NCBI RefSeq assembly: GCF_020085105.1
Contig: NC_058051.1
Coordinates: 1,352,001-1,416,000, forward strand
DNA: 64,000 nucleotides
From: Siniperca chuatsi
Lineage: Eukaryota; Chordata; Actinopteri; Centrarchiformes; Sinipercidae
Direction: 5' to 3'
Made by a program: the position numbers and the translations under genes. Numbering within the stretch: the first letter of the stretch is position 1; every line of letters starts with the position of its first letter. A model generated the notes under the pieces. That model made no database searches and was not told where the DNA came from. It worked only from the letters and a program-made list of their open reading frames with translations. Below are positions 46,602 through 57,965 of the stretch, piece after piece.

Positions 46602-46844
46602 TCAGTAAGTAAGATTTGTGCTTTTTTTATTTGTGATAAGCAATTGAATTAAACAATTGAATGTCCATCTGACTGGTTCCGTCTGCTCTTCAAAAATAGC
46701 GTTGCTGCTGCTGGCCACTTGAGGATGCTGGTGCCCAAACAGTAGCTGTGCCTCTAATGCCTGCTTCCTTTTTTCTCTAATTTTTTTGGCCCCTCCTTTA
46801 CTTTTTGACATTTTCTTGTCCATCGTTCTTGTTGGCCATCTCAC
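46602..46844 (-). pseudogene. hAT-type transposase N-terminus remnant
   Basis: The minus frame reads MDKKMSKSKGGAKKIREKRK followed by QALEAQLLF. The Lys/Arg-rich 'KKSGGAxKRRxKRKxALE' start is characteristic of the N-terminal exon of ZMYM/DUF4371-type hAT transposases in fish. The frame ends at 46602 without the TTF zinc finger, the DUF4371 domain or the C-terminal dimerisation domain. It is either an isolated first exon or a short nonfunctional fragment. The alternative is a chance Lys-rich frame. Confidence 0.4.
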
Positions 46845-48264
46845 TGCTGTGCGCTGCTTTTGCAGAATGTTAACGCTCTATGGGCAGAGCATGCGCACCA
46901 GAGACAGAGCCGGATAACTTCCGGTTTATCCCTATGCTAACTTAAAATAATTAAATCGTATGGCTCTTCTAGACTTTCCACATGTTATTGGGCTGAATGG
47001 ATCAAATTCTGAGTCATTTGCAGAGTTGTGACGCTCAAACCAGTTTATCCAGGAGGCTACGACGGAGCCTATGACGTAAGCACAAGTTTAACGAACTTGG
47101 TTGTGACTGAGCCCACTCCCAGAACACGCACACAGCACGCTCTCAAGCACCCCCGAATGAGAGGGCCAGTAAAGAGACAGACAGGGCTGGACGGCCGGTA
47201 AAAACTTTCTGGATTTTATGTGGCCAGTACACCACTGGGCCAGTCTCAAAGATGGTTAAATGACTGAATGATTTATAGCCCTTCCAACATGGCAGCCCAG
47301 TTTACAATGCCTTTAAAAACTCCAGTGACAGTGTCCTTACTCAGCTTTTCAGAGCGAAATGTTCTTGGTATGAACAGTAAAACCAGTCTGGCTTGCATGA
47401 TCACTTGGGAACATCTGGTATGTGTTTTGATTAAAACAAGGCACCAGCAATCCAGGGCGGTGTTCCCTCATGTATTCATTACTCATTCATACAGCTGAAT
47501 TTTTTTATTTTTGAATAAACAGGTGCTTTTTTTCACTTTTTTTCTTATTTTCATGTGCTGAGAAGTAGCACTGTATACAGTGCATGTGTTCAGAGGTGAC
47601 TAATGTACTGAGTCACAAGCCTGGAGCTCTAATTGAAACAATTCCAGGAAGAATAATGTGTGGCGTATGGAGTCAGGTCGACGCGACCAGGTGGAATATT
47701 ATCCAGGCCAGCCACAGTTTATTGCTTCTCTATGGTGACAGCACATGTGCTAATCACAAAAACATGCAGGAGTGGCAGCCTGTGAAGGCCTGAGATGATC
47801 TGCTAAAGCAACGTTTAGAGACTCAATTCACTCGAGGTTTTAGTGAAAAAGTTGGAGAGGGTCATTATCGTAATGATCCACTGATTTAGACCATTTTGCT
47901 CACGTCCTGCAGTCTTGAGTGTGCCTCTGGATGGGTTACCATTAGATCGGTGTGATTATTTTGGCCTTTATTCAACCTCTCTCTTCGGTGTTAAGTTTTG
48001 AAATGTTTCTTCACTGCTGCTCCTAGACATCACTTCAATCAAAACAATGCGGTCAGTATTGTGACGTCTTTTTTCTGCGGGTTTTCTGTTAGTGAGTGTT
48101 GTGTGGGTGGGGCTGCTACCTTGTCTGTTTAGCACTGTTATCACCCCCAATAAAGTCAACATGCAACCTCCTACTGTTGTGATGTGTGCAAAACCAGATA
48201 TGGTCTACAGTGTTTGGTATGTACCACGTCTGTAATGGTACTTTACATGAAATTATATAATATT
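46845..48264. other. No gene; hAT-end-like word near 47186; repeat-free block 47580-47830
   Basis: CAGGGCTGGACGGCCGG at 47186 resembles the 'CAGGGCTGGACTGGCC' terminus of fish hAT elements but has no partner. The 47580-47830 block has homeodomain-type words (CTCTAATTGAAACAATTCC, GCTAATCACAAA) and no repeat signature; it could be regulatory. Confidence 0.35.
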
Positions 48265-48615
48265 ATATTCATTAGGGAGACGCCTTTGTCCACAGCAACT
48301 TATGAACAACATTCAAACTCAAAAGGAAGAGTTAGATGTCACCATGCTTAGGTTTTGCCAGGGAGCCAGTGTAGTGAAAGGAGAAGAGGAGTGGTGTGGG
48401 AGACATTTGGGAGGTAGTAGTCTAACTGAAGGGAACACCAGCTTTGTCTTGTCCAGGTTGAGCATTAGGTGGCGCCTTAACATCCACTCCAAGATAAGTG
48501 CCAGGCAAGCAGTGGTGCATGCCTCCACCTGAGTGTCAGCCTGGTAGTGATGCTAGAAGCCATGTGAGTGTATGACAGCACCAAGGCTATCTCAGTTAAG
48601 TGTCTTGAGACTGTC
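48265..48615 (-). pseudogene. L2-like LINE C-terminal reverse-transcriptase remnant with 3' tail
   Basis: The minus frame 48528-48319 reads LEWMLRRHLMLNLDKTKLVF, the 'WMxxxHLKLNLxKTELL' thumb motif just after the catalytic box. Just upstream on the minus strand, YTHMASSI-type residues stand where YADDTQ belongs in intact copies, so the catalytic Asp pair is not recognisable. The 3' tail at 48265-48305 (minus: TTGCTGTGGACAAAGGCGTC) matches the 'CGCTTTGGATAAAAGCGTCTGC' tail of fish LINEs. Most of the region between thumb and tail has been deleted. Confidence 0.65.
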
Positions 48616-49369
48616 ACCTTCTCCCGCCTACTCAACTTTCATATACTATCAAACAAACTCTCAGCGACTGAAATGGAAGCATTACAACCTTAAACAATAT
48701 TATGAACTATACTGAGGCAAGACTCAAACTTTGAACTATGAAAGTTGTAAAGGAACACTTCTTCATCACCAACATTTCCAACTTGTGCAACTTCTGATGT
48801 AGGAGCAGAGCCCCCCACTGGCAGCACTGAAATGAACCCCCTTCGATTTGAGTAGGTCATGTTTTTATCACATCACACCTGCTTGACATTTAAAATTTCT
48901 CCCAGCTGTTTGGTGTTGGAGTCACAAGCGTGTTTTGATGTGTCAAGGACTTCTTCACAGCTATTGTTAAGGCACTGATGCCATTATTTTACTGTGGATT
49001 GTATTACTAACTAGATGTAACAAATTGATTGGTCATGCAAGCTTACCCCCAGGCTTTGGAAGTTTCCTAATCACATTAAATCAAATAAAAGCTTTTCTCT
49101 TACTAAGCTAATTTCTCCAAAATGTTCTTCTAGTTTTCTCTGTTTAAGAAGGCAAAATGCAATGTTCAGCTACTCAGACAAACCTTTTGCAGGATACGCT
49201 GCAACTTCTCATTCAGCATCTTCTCATTTGTATTTATTTCGTATCCAACATGTCGTTTTGAGCTCAGTAGATCTGTTGACTTATGCAGACTTTAAACTTC
49301 ATTTTCATTTACAATTTAATAATAAATTAAAGTCATTATGACGGTAAAAGGAGGAACATTTTCAGTTGA
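48616..49369. other. No feature recognised
   Basis: AT-rich, no gene or repeat supported. Confidence 0.4.
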
Positions 49370-49750
49370 TCATTAGTCCCACCCCCACCTCTCCGGCGCC
49401 ACAGCTCTGAATGGCAGACATTACAGGCCTGAAAACTAATTCATGAGAATCCTTGGGGGGGAAAAATCATGTCCTGTGATGGTGGCTGCTGGTTTTCGCC
49501 ACGTGAAACTAAGCTCTGAAGTGTGTGTGATGTTTCATTGGCCCGCACATGCTGCCCAGCAACAGACAAGGCGACTAACTGAATCACGGTGAAGACCATC
49601 TGGGGAACCGAATGTGTCATGCTGTGCCAAGCTGCAGAAAAATAACTCATCATCACGCTGCCCTCAGAGGAAGACAGAAGGCAGAGGAAAGCAGCGGCAG
49701 CCCGGCCATCAAGGTTCACAATGCCTCATTATTATGTTGACAACCTGGGA
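49370..49750. other. Repeat-free, GC-richer block of unknown role
   Basis: Two opposing open frames of 92 and 107 codons overlap here without recognisable domains. Motif-rich words (CCACGTGAAA, ACTAATTCATGAGAATCC) and the absence of transposon words fit either regulatory DNA or chance. Confidence 0.25.
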
Positions 49751-52700
49751 CGGGCGAATCACCACCTGCCCTTGCATTGTCTACATGCTGGGGTTCGGTC
49801 GGCACAGCTGTCTGGCACACTGTCTGTTTTTGTGTCAAAGTCGAATCCAATTTATTTGGCTTTGCAGTTGCATCCTAAATCTCCCAGCATTCAAAACTAG
49901 GTCCAGCAGAGTCAGGGTGGAGCACACTTGCATCTGATTGGTTGGCAGGTGTCATTTAAAAGTGTTTAGCAGGACACCTCACACATATTTCCAGTTAACA
50001 GTTTAATCCGCCTATATTAGACTGCATGTAACCAAAGCAACAATACAAATAATTCTAGCTAATAAACTTTGGAAAAGTTTCAAACAAGATCTAGTGAGAA
50101 GAAAGGCCCATTACTGCTACAGCTGATGAGAAAAATATGATGTAGTACACAGGTATGAGTGGTATTTCAAATTATGCATTAATCAGTAATTGCATCAGTG
50201 CTGTATGTATAGGAAATATATTTATTTGAAATGTACATTTTCAACAGTCTACAAACAATCTTCAGGATGTAATCAAGTAATTAATTTCTGACAGAGAATG
50301 AGGCATGCTTTGGGAAGTTAACCTGTCGTCAATTTGAAATGCTTTATTTTGGCCAAAGGTTAAGGTGGCAACTGATCTCTTGAAATTCCTCGTCTTATGA
50401 TGTAAATGTTTAAAGAAAAACGGCTCACAAATATATAGTTTCATTTTTTAAAAAGGGCTCAGTAATTTCTCAAAACAGCTGGACACTGTAGTTTTTAACA
50501 GATGTTACCCAAACAGCAGGAAATAGTGCATCTATTGTGGACTATTTTCTGCGGCGGATTAATCCACAGTTTGTGCTCTAGTCCTCCAACAGCAGGACAG
50601 TGTATGTGGGATTGTGTTGAAATAAATGACTGTGTGTGTGTTCATAATGATAATGACTGTGATGTTGAGTCAAAGTCATGCCTGCACAGTCAGAAACCTA
50701 GGAAATGTTGACGATGACATGAGCAATGTATGGAATTAACAAAGTAAAATATCACAAAGTCATGGCTATGAAAAGGTCAAAGTCCTTAAGATGTCAGTGG
50801 ATGTCTGGCAGAGGGCACCACGATGTCCAGAAACAGCCCAAAGAGTTGTCTTGAGGGAGTAATGATTAGTTTCAATGACATGATCAGCGTCACGTGATCT
50901 AAATGCTGTTTCAGAGGCTTTTCTGTCAGGAATACTTCTGGCAGAACAATGTTGTCATTTTGTAGAATTTCTTTGGCATGAAAATGGTCAAACTGAACAT
51001 GGGAAGAAAATATCGTCCATCAGCAGCTTCAGTCCACTCATTACTGCTGGAAGCCAAGCACGAGTGTGCGTCTGTGTGCGCAGTGAAGGCGTGTGATTCA
51101 GCCAGACATGCCTGGCATACCGGCTGTGTCTTTCTCGGCGTGACGGGATATTTTGTCATCCTGCAGTCTGGACCTCATTCTGTACTGCCTCAGAGTGATG
51201 GAGTCTCGCTGCAGTCCAGATTGACATGACTCACAGCCCAGCAGGCAGCCTGTTCCCTGACCAGTTTGTCTGCTGCGGTGTCATCTCCCACTGACTAACA
51301 GCACTTAGAGAGGATGGGTGGTCAGAGAGAATCACAGCACTGCGCTCATCACCTGCTGCAGCCTCTGTATACTCAGTTACAGTCGCTTAACATGGGTGAG
51401 CATAAAAATAATAAAATCCTGCACGGTTGCAGTTATTTCTCATGACCTGTTTACTGTAGTATTTTACATTACTTTTATCAAAATATGAGATTAGTGCTTC
51501 TTGTGTTTCAAATATTTTAAAATATGATTCATATTCATTCCTGACGAGAGAGAGCCTTTTTGAAATCAACCTTTACTTCCATCTTACCGACAGCAGGTGG
51601 ATATGTTATGCATGTAGCCATCGGTTTAAATCCATTATATTTAACTTTGTCTCCTTTGTGTGTTCCTTCTGTGTAATTATATACAGCGCTGTGAGGAGCA
51701 AAGCAGCAGAGGCTGTGCGCAGTGTGTTTAACTATAAGACTTTTTATGTCTTTGACCATGTGGAAATCTTTTGCTCTCACATTGCAGAGTATCCTGTTAG
51801 ATGCCATTGACCGAACTGTTAATCTTTATTCTGTGTTTGTTTCCCCATTAGCTTCCACAGAGTGACCGTTAGTCTTCCTGGAGTCCACACAAAAACAACA
51901 GTTTAAATCCAACAGTATCGCTAAAACAAGAAAAGGAAACACAAGCCAAACATAAAGATAGGAAAATTAATGAAATAACTACATATGAACAGGTAGACAA
52001 TAGAAACTTACAATGAAAACAAAATAAAAACAATCACAAATGTTCCACAACAGTAGTAACTAAAAGTAACATGTACGTGAGAGTCATCACGTTTTGTTTT
52101 AGTGACTTTTGGAAAGAAAATCTACTTTTGACGTGTCTGATGTTGGTGGGTTTGATGTTCCAGACAGAAGAAGCTCTACAAAGAACAGTTCTCATCGTTT
52201 GTTCCTGGAAATGAACCCACCAGCTGCCCCGTGTTCACTTGATGTGTATTATACCTCACAAAAAACAGTACATACTAGTTTTTCACAAAAGAAGTGTGGT
52301 GTATTATTCCAAATGACATTTTGCATGAATAACAGAAGACTAGATTTTCATTTAGCCATGATAATCGTTTCTGCATCTCACACAGATTAACACATGCAGG
52401 GAGAACAATGAAGAACTAATGTGGCTGCTCTGTTCTGTGCAATCTGAAGTTTCTTTTAGATTTAGTTTCTCAGCAGCACTTGACCAAATGACTGGGCACT
52501 TCTGACAGAAGAGGTGTCTGAACAACGTCAGAAGAGGGAACGCATGCAGAACATTTCCCATCATGGAAACAGTGTGATCAGTCTGATCAGACCCAGACAG
52601 TAAATTATCTATTCACTGTTAATTTAAATGATATGAATAAACATTATTTAACAATATTAAGTTTGATTGCATTACTTAACCGATCTCAGTATATTGTACT

Positions 52701-53386
52701 ATAATGAAGGGATCATTGTTTTCACTAGCATCTTGGAGTTGAACAGACCTAAATGGATACGTCTTTAGCCTGGACCACACACACTCAGCGCTGCAGCACT
52801 TTGCCAGCTTCCAATTGGCTAATTCACTCAACTTGTGTGGGCATGATCAGGGCTTGTTGAATGACAAACAAACAAAACAACCGCCACGTTCTCTCCACCA
52901 TTTTTCACATCGCCGGCCTGTGTCTCACTAAAGGAGCCTGCTCCTCAGCAGTGGACGAGTTATCAAAAACATTCATTTTCTCTGTTTAGAATTATTTCAC
53001 CGTCACTGGAGGAATACGAACCAGTTGGGCCGCTGACTGTATTCATATCGTGACATTTGGTAAGTTGAGGTGTAGTTGACAATGTGACTAGATGACATTC
53101 CACAATTAATATCAACATATTTTATCATACAGTAAGTAGTGTAATTAACACTTTTTGAAACTTGGCTTGTTTTTAAAAAAATTTTGGAAGAAGGAAGAAT
53201 TTTTTTGTTTTCTATCCGGGCCTGATGACCATCTTGGAGAAGTGAGGTTTCACTTTTAGCCTACTTACTGTGACAAACAAAGGTGGGTACATTTTTCTTG
53301 TTGCTGTTGGGGGGGACTGAAGTTATCAGTTAATGTGGAGCGTTTTTGCTAAATGTGTGGTGTACTCTGTATTCTCTGCCTTGCAG
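49751..53386. other. No gene recognised before the 53.4 kb exons
   Basis: Chance frames only. Near 53050-53066, CATTTGGTAAGTTG is a good donor. 53260-53282 sits between TTTTAG and GTGGGT. These could be 5' exons of the gene remnant described next, but have no coding support. Confidence 0.35.
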
Positions 53387-53456
53387 AAATCAGCTGCTCT
53401 GTCTGACGGAGGCTTCTGGTCATTGTTGGGGAAAGTGCTGCTTCTTTAAGAGCTCT
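53387..53456 (+). pseudogene. Candidate penultimate exon of a teleost multicopy gene remnant
   Basis: TTCTCTGCCTTGCAG precedes 70 nt that are open in one frame (NQLLCLTEASG then HCWGKCCFFKSS) and end before GTGAGTAAC, a good donor. Joined to the next candidate exon at 53610, the reading frame is preserved. The peptide has no domain that I recognise. Confidence 0.35.
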
Positions 53457-53609
53457 GTGAGTAACTTTATTTTATTATACATTTTAAGCTATTAACGCTG
53501 TGATTCTAGCCAGATTGTGCAAACAAATCAAGGTTCACTAGTAAAATGGGGCTTACTTATGTTAACTGGCAATATTACGTCCTTTCTTTCTTGTCTCTCA
53601 CTCTGTTAG

Positions 53610-53815
53610 GATACTGATGATGAGATCGCCTTCAAAGACATTCCTGTTGGAGTCTTCTGCCTTCAGGAAGATGTAGTCCGAAACCTGCCTTCTCCCCACC
53701 TGAACCCATCAGAAGCAGGGAACATCTTGGGAGAGAATCGATCCAATGTTTTGTCTGTATATGTCAACAAACAATGTGTGTTATTGTTGTCATTTCAAAT
53801 ACAATTTTAATAAAT
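53610..53815 (+). pseudogene. Candidate terminal exon of a teleost multicopy gene remnant
   Basis: CTCACTCTGTTAG is followed by a 66-codon frame to TAA at 53808-53810, with AATAAA at 53809-53814 overlapping the stop. It opens DTDDEIAFKDIPVGVFCLQE and contains SPHLNP. This resembles the C-terminal exon of a large teleost-specific family in which 'IPVGV....EDD....P.HLNP....I.EG' is followed by a longer helical tail of roughly 50 residues ('LFGLIYALHL' type). Here the tail is missing and the frame drifts into a hydrophobic stretch, so I take it as a decayed copy or transposon-captured exon. The function of the family is unknown to me. Confidence 0.4.
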
Positions 53816-54599
53816 GTTCTGCATTGTGTGTTTATTAGCAAACAAGACATTTTGAGTTTTCTTAACTTAAAGTTATAATCTCGAAGATTTTCATTTAAAT
53901 AAATGTCTGTTAAGTCACTATAAATCGCCAAATGTGTTAACACAATGGGGATTGAGCCTATGGCCCACTGATGAAAGCCCTTGCATTTGCAGTATTACGA
54001 ACTGGTTGTCTGTGGTGACATTCCCGAGAAAAATGCTGCAATAAGTTAGTACTAATGCAAACCGAACATTTCCTACTGCTGCGGCTTCATATTAAAAGCA
54101 TTTAACTGGTGAAACACTCTTATTATGAAGTACTCACAGGAAATGCAATGTGAGATTAGCACTGACCGCTATCGTTTATCAAAATGCGTCTACTGTACAA
54201 AACAAGACAACGGTCATTTTCTAAATTTTTTGACAGCGGATCAGTTTGAAATATTGCAGGGAGTAATGGAAGAGTCAGTCGACCACATCTGGTTAGATGG
54301 CGTTAACACTTTTCTTTAATATAAATTTCATGATGTAAATTAGTCCCAAATGGTCGACTCTGTGAGCACTGGCCTTGCAAGGTTCAGGATGATTTAAAAT
54401 TGTAGATGGCGTGTTAAGCCATTTTCAACATATGAAATACAGATTTTCATAAATTTGTTAAGAATGTCAATATTAACACCAGCACTGATGTGTTTCATCA
54501 CAGTACAGTCACATAATTTAGTTTACAGCTCAAAAAACACATTTAAGTGTGCATTACCCCTTTAAGCATTGCCACTTTAAATATTTGACTCGCGTAGAT
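53816..54599. other. No feature recognised
   Basis: A 64-codon plus frame near 54125 (polar, Cys-containing) has no recognisable domain. Otherwise AT-rich. Confidence 0.4.
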
Positions 54600-54934
54600 T
54601 CTCTCTCAGCTTCACTAATGTTGGTGAAGCACGGAGTATATTGGCATTGAGACAACGTATGGTAAATAATTTATAAAAATGAAAATAAAAGTGGACCCAA
54701 GCAACTCCCTTGTGGAACACCACAAGATATTTTTCCTTTAATAAAAACTGCCATTGAAAAATTCACGCTGTGTTCTGGCAGAGAGGTAACTCTTGGTGAA
54801 AAACCATAACATTTAAGCTTGGAACGAAGAATACCATGGTCGATCACATCAAATGCTGCAGTAAAATCCAAGAGAGCAGTCCCAATTAGCTTCCTGTCAT
54901 CCATATACATACTTCTACTAAAATAATTTAACAT
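54600..54934 (-). pseudogene. LINE reverse-transcriptase palm fragment
   Basis: The minus frame 54934-54671 contains TALLDFTAAFDVIDH, with the catalytic Asp of motif A, then LKCYGFS, and GVPQGSCLGPLLFS, motif B of non-LTR reverse transcriptases. It stops shortly after, and the motif C (YxDD) region downstream on the minus strand is not readable. Endonuclease, thumb and 3' tail are absent. Jockey-superfamily (L2/CR1/Rex-like) origin is likely. Confidence 0.85.
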
Positions 54935-56504
54935 TCAATCAAAAGTTATCTTCTCAAGTTTCTAAGTCAGTACATGATACTAAGAGGTGTACAATTGGAG
55001 CCAGTAAAACCATTTAAAAAGGTATGAGGCCCCAGACAGTCCCACTGAGTAAGCATCTATTTAAAATATGACATACTGGTTTGGAAAGCAGCATAGCTGC
55101 GATTTTAAAACATTAGTCTTACAGGTAAAATGTTGGACTTCACATGTAGCCATTATAGAAATATATATTATCCATTGCCACCTGCAGAGTAGTCTGCACA
55201 CTTAACTTAATCTCATAATTCTAGGAAAGGTGTTGATGAAAACACATCATCAAGGACGTTAAGTATTTACAAAGACAGGTGACAAAAACCAAGAACCACT
55301 CCCATCCCTGAATAATCGAGTCCTCTTGGAAAATTCTGATATAGGTACAGCCATAATTATTTTCTATTTGTACATTTGATGAAATGTTTCCATATGTATA
55401 TTAATATGAAGTATTATGTGAATTATTTGATAGGACCTTATTTCACAGCTTACAAGTTTATAGCCTGAAATTCACCCGCTGATGAGTCGTGATGAGCTGT
55501 TTCTTGATTACCATGAACCTTTATTCTGTTTGGAGTTGGATGGGAGGTGATGATTTTGAGAAGTTTGGCAAGACTGTCTAAAGAAATATCTTTAAGACCA
55601 ACTGACACTGACGGGGATGCTAAAAGTAAAATGTGAGGAAAAACTGTAAACATGCTGAAATTGTCCTCCAATATGGATACTGGATGTCGCCATGCTGCAT
55701 GTTGGGTAGAAGCAGGCAGGGAAAGGCTTTCAAAATGTGATGGTCGACCCGTATTAGCTGATGATCACTTGTGGCCAAAGCTGTGGCAAAACTACTTGTG
55801 ACGTATTAAATGCACTATGGTGTACCGTATATTAAACATGTTAAGTCACTGGATGCCTCTCTATTCACCATTTCTCATTTAATTTTATCTTTGGATAACT
55901 TTCAAGTGTTAGCTAAGACACTACATTAACTTTTTGATTTGGATGCATGTGCTTTTCTTGTGCCAAGTGTAAATGGTGTGGAAGCTCCACCTAACCAGCA
56001 CAAACAAGCACTGTGCCCGACGGGTTTTGGACCGTGACCATTAAGAATGATAAAGGTGTAATTAGTTCCACTCTAACAGGTGCAACAAAACTAACAGGAG
56101 AGTGAAAAAAATGCTAATCCAGCACCGTCTGTACACGCCTACACAGTTCTGACTGTACAGCCAGACCGAACGCAGCAAGGCCACCAGGTGCTGCCAATGC
56201 CTCCTACAGTCAGCTGCCTGTGGGCGGATCCATTTTGTTAAATGCAGTTTCCTTCTTGCCTCCACGGATGTTGCTGTTTGGTTTCATAAGTGAAACAGGT
56301 CAGTGCTGGAACTGTGAACGATAAGAGTTTTACATTAGCAGTAACATGATCAGCTGCAATTTATGTTGACTGTGTTTATAATAAATACATGACACATCTC
56401 AGGTGGGATTGGTTAATGAGCCATGATTTTTCTCCATTTCCAGGTAAACCTGGTTCCAGACTTCTAAACCACCACCAAATCACAGGTCTGTCTGCGTCTT
56501 CCCA
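54935..56504. other. No gene recognised
   Basis: Chance frames of 60-73 codons, no recognisable repeats. Confidence 0.4.
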
Positions 56505-56785
56505 GATATTCCCATAATGCGCGAAAACGTGGCTGGTAGTAGCAACAGGTACATGTGGACCCATGAGGAGACCAAATCATTCCTCTCTCTCCACTCTTCT
56601 TCTCTTTGTGGTTTATTGGCGGTTGGCAAACGACGTTTTGTTTCCGGTTCACGACCTCGACTTCTACTGTTTATTACAGCCATGCGTAACGTAGCCTATG
56701 CCGCCAACTTCTGACAAAACTTTTGCAACATTTCAAAAGATCGCTTTAAATTCGCTTGACAATTAGATGGAAACACGGCTACTGA
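56505..56785 (+). mobile_element. Harbinger-type MITE or fragment with SANT-like start
   Basis: CCCATAATGCGCGAAAACGT opens a frame (56517-56714) reading MRENVAGSSNRYMWTHEETK then SFLSL. This follows the 'MW....ETK.(L/F)L' start of Myb/SANT-like Harbinger proteins. The region ends with CAATTAGATGGAAACACGG, whose complement (GTTTCCATCTAATTG) is a known type of terminus for fish Harbinger MITEs. No left terminus is seen, so the copy is half an element. The frame after residue 25 is probably nonsense. Confidence 0.5.
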
Positions 56786-57139
56786 TGGCTATATACTCCA
56801 GTTGGAGAAATGCTGGACCAATCAGAGATTTGTGGGCCAGATTAAGGGGACATCATCTTCCGACATAGCCAGCTAGCTACATCCATGAAAATCAGTATGA
56901 ATGACAATGATAAATAGAAATGGCAATCCAGTGTGATCATCAGGCCAGTGCCAGGTCAGGGATAACTGACTTACTCTTTTGTGGACGTTACTTAGATTAC
57001 CACATGCGGTGTAGCACTACTGTCATAGTGCTCTATTCAGCTAATATAACTGAAAACAATCCAACTGAAGACAATATAAATAAATAAGTCAAGTAAGCTT
57101 TTGCTTGTTATTAGAAATAACATTTAAAAATGATAACAT
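56786..57139. other. No feature recognised
   Basis: ACCAATCAGAGATTTGTGGG near 56818 faintly recalls family D. Otherwise nothing. Confidence 0.35.
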
Positions 57140-57535
57140 TTTACAATTGACCAAAGTACAGCTGAGGCTGACGGGAATGTCATTAGTTTTGCAGCTATTT
57201 GGTCATAAACCAAATTATTGGACACATTTAGTTGTTGACCTGATGGCGTTAGATGAAAGGTCAGAGCATCATCAAAGTCATTACAATTCAATCCTGAGGG
57301 GAGTTTGAATATCTTTACTACATTTCATGGGAATCCATCCAATAGTTGTCAATACATTTTATTAAAAATGAAAAAGGTCAACCTGTTGGTGATGCTAGGT
57401 GAAAAGGGATCACCAAAGTCTTTAGGACTGCACCAAATGTTTTGCCGATTCATGTGGTAAATGTTGAGATATTTCACTGGAAAAGTCAATACTTTGACCT
57501 GCTGGTGGTGCTACAGGAAAAGTCAGGGGATCATC
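57140..57535 (+). repeat. Dispersed repeat family A, long copy, left part
   Basis: AAGTACAGCTGAGGCTGACG, GGTCATAAACCAAATTATTG, TTGACCTGATGGCG, CATGGGAATCCATCCAATAG and GTGGTGCTACAGGAAAAGTC, continuing after an inserted LINE tail at 57858. Confidence 0.75.
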
Positions 57536-57857
57536 AATGTACCCCGGTTTTGACAGATCTGGGGGAAACTGCATTTTCCTACTATGCACCTTGGGCATGG
57601 AATAATATTAAAAAATGTAATTAATAAAATTAGACATATTTATATGCACTGAGTTTAAGGCAGGGGTTCCCAAACTTTTTTGGCTCAAGACCCAAAAGAG
57701 AAATTTGGTGTTCTTGTGTTTTATTGTATATCATGTTGTATATATTGCTTTTCATTATGTTGTAATTTTGTACGACTGCTGCCTTGGTCAGCTCTCTCTT
57801 GTAAAAGAGATTTTTGATCTCAATGGCACTTCCTGGTAAATAAAAAATAAATAATAA
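57536..57857 (+). mobile_element. 5'-truncated LINE 3' end
   Basis: Its frame piece reads LGETAFSYYAPWAWNN, the C-terminal 'GxxAFSYxAPxxWN' motif of a fish LINE ORF2. The 3' UTR follows, with GACTGCTGCCTTGGTCAG, CTCTCTTGTAAAAGAG, TTTTGATCTCAATGGCACTT and CCTGGTAAATAAA, a very common fish LINE tail. CAGGGGTTCCCAAACTTTTT at 57661 looks like a hAT terminus embedded in it. The copy interrupts family A: the AAAGTC / AGTCAGTAGG context is split here. Confidence 0.72.
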
Positions 57858-57965
57858 AAGTCAGTAGGATTCATCACGGACGTCTGTACAAAATTTCGTG
57901 GCAGTACATCCAACAGTTGAGATGTTTCAGTCTGAGAGACACACGGACAGACAGGCAGGAGCAAA
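57858..57965 (+). repeat. Dispersed repeat family A, right part
   Basis: AGTCAGTAGGATTCATCACG, TCTGTACAAAATTTCGTGGC, CAACAGTTGAGATGTTTCAG and GACAGACAGGCAGG, the 3' end of the family. Confidence 0.7.
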
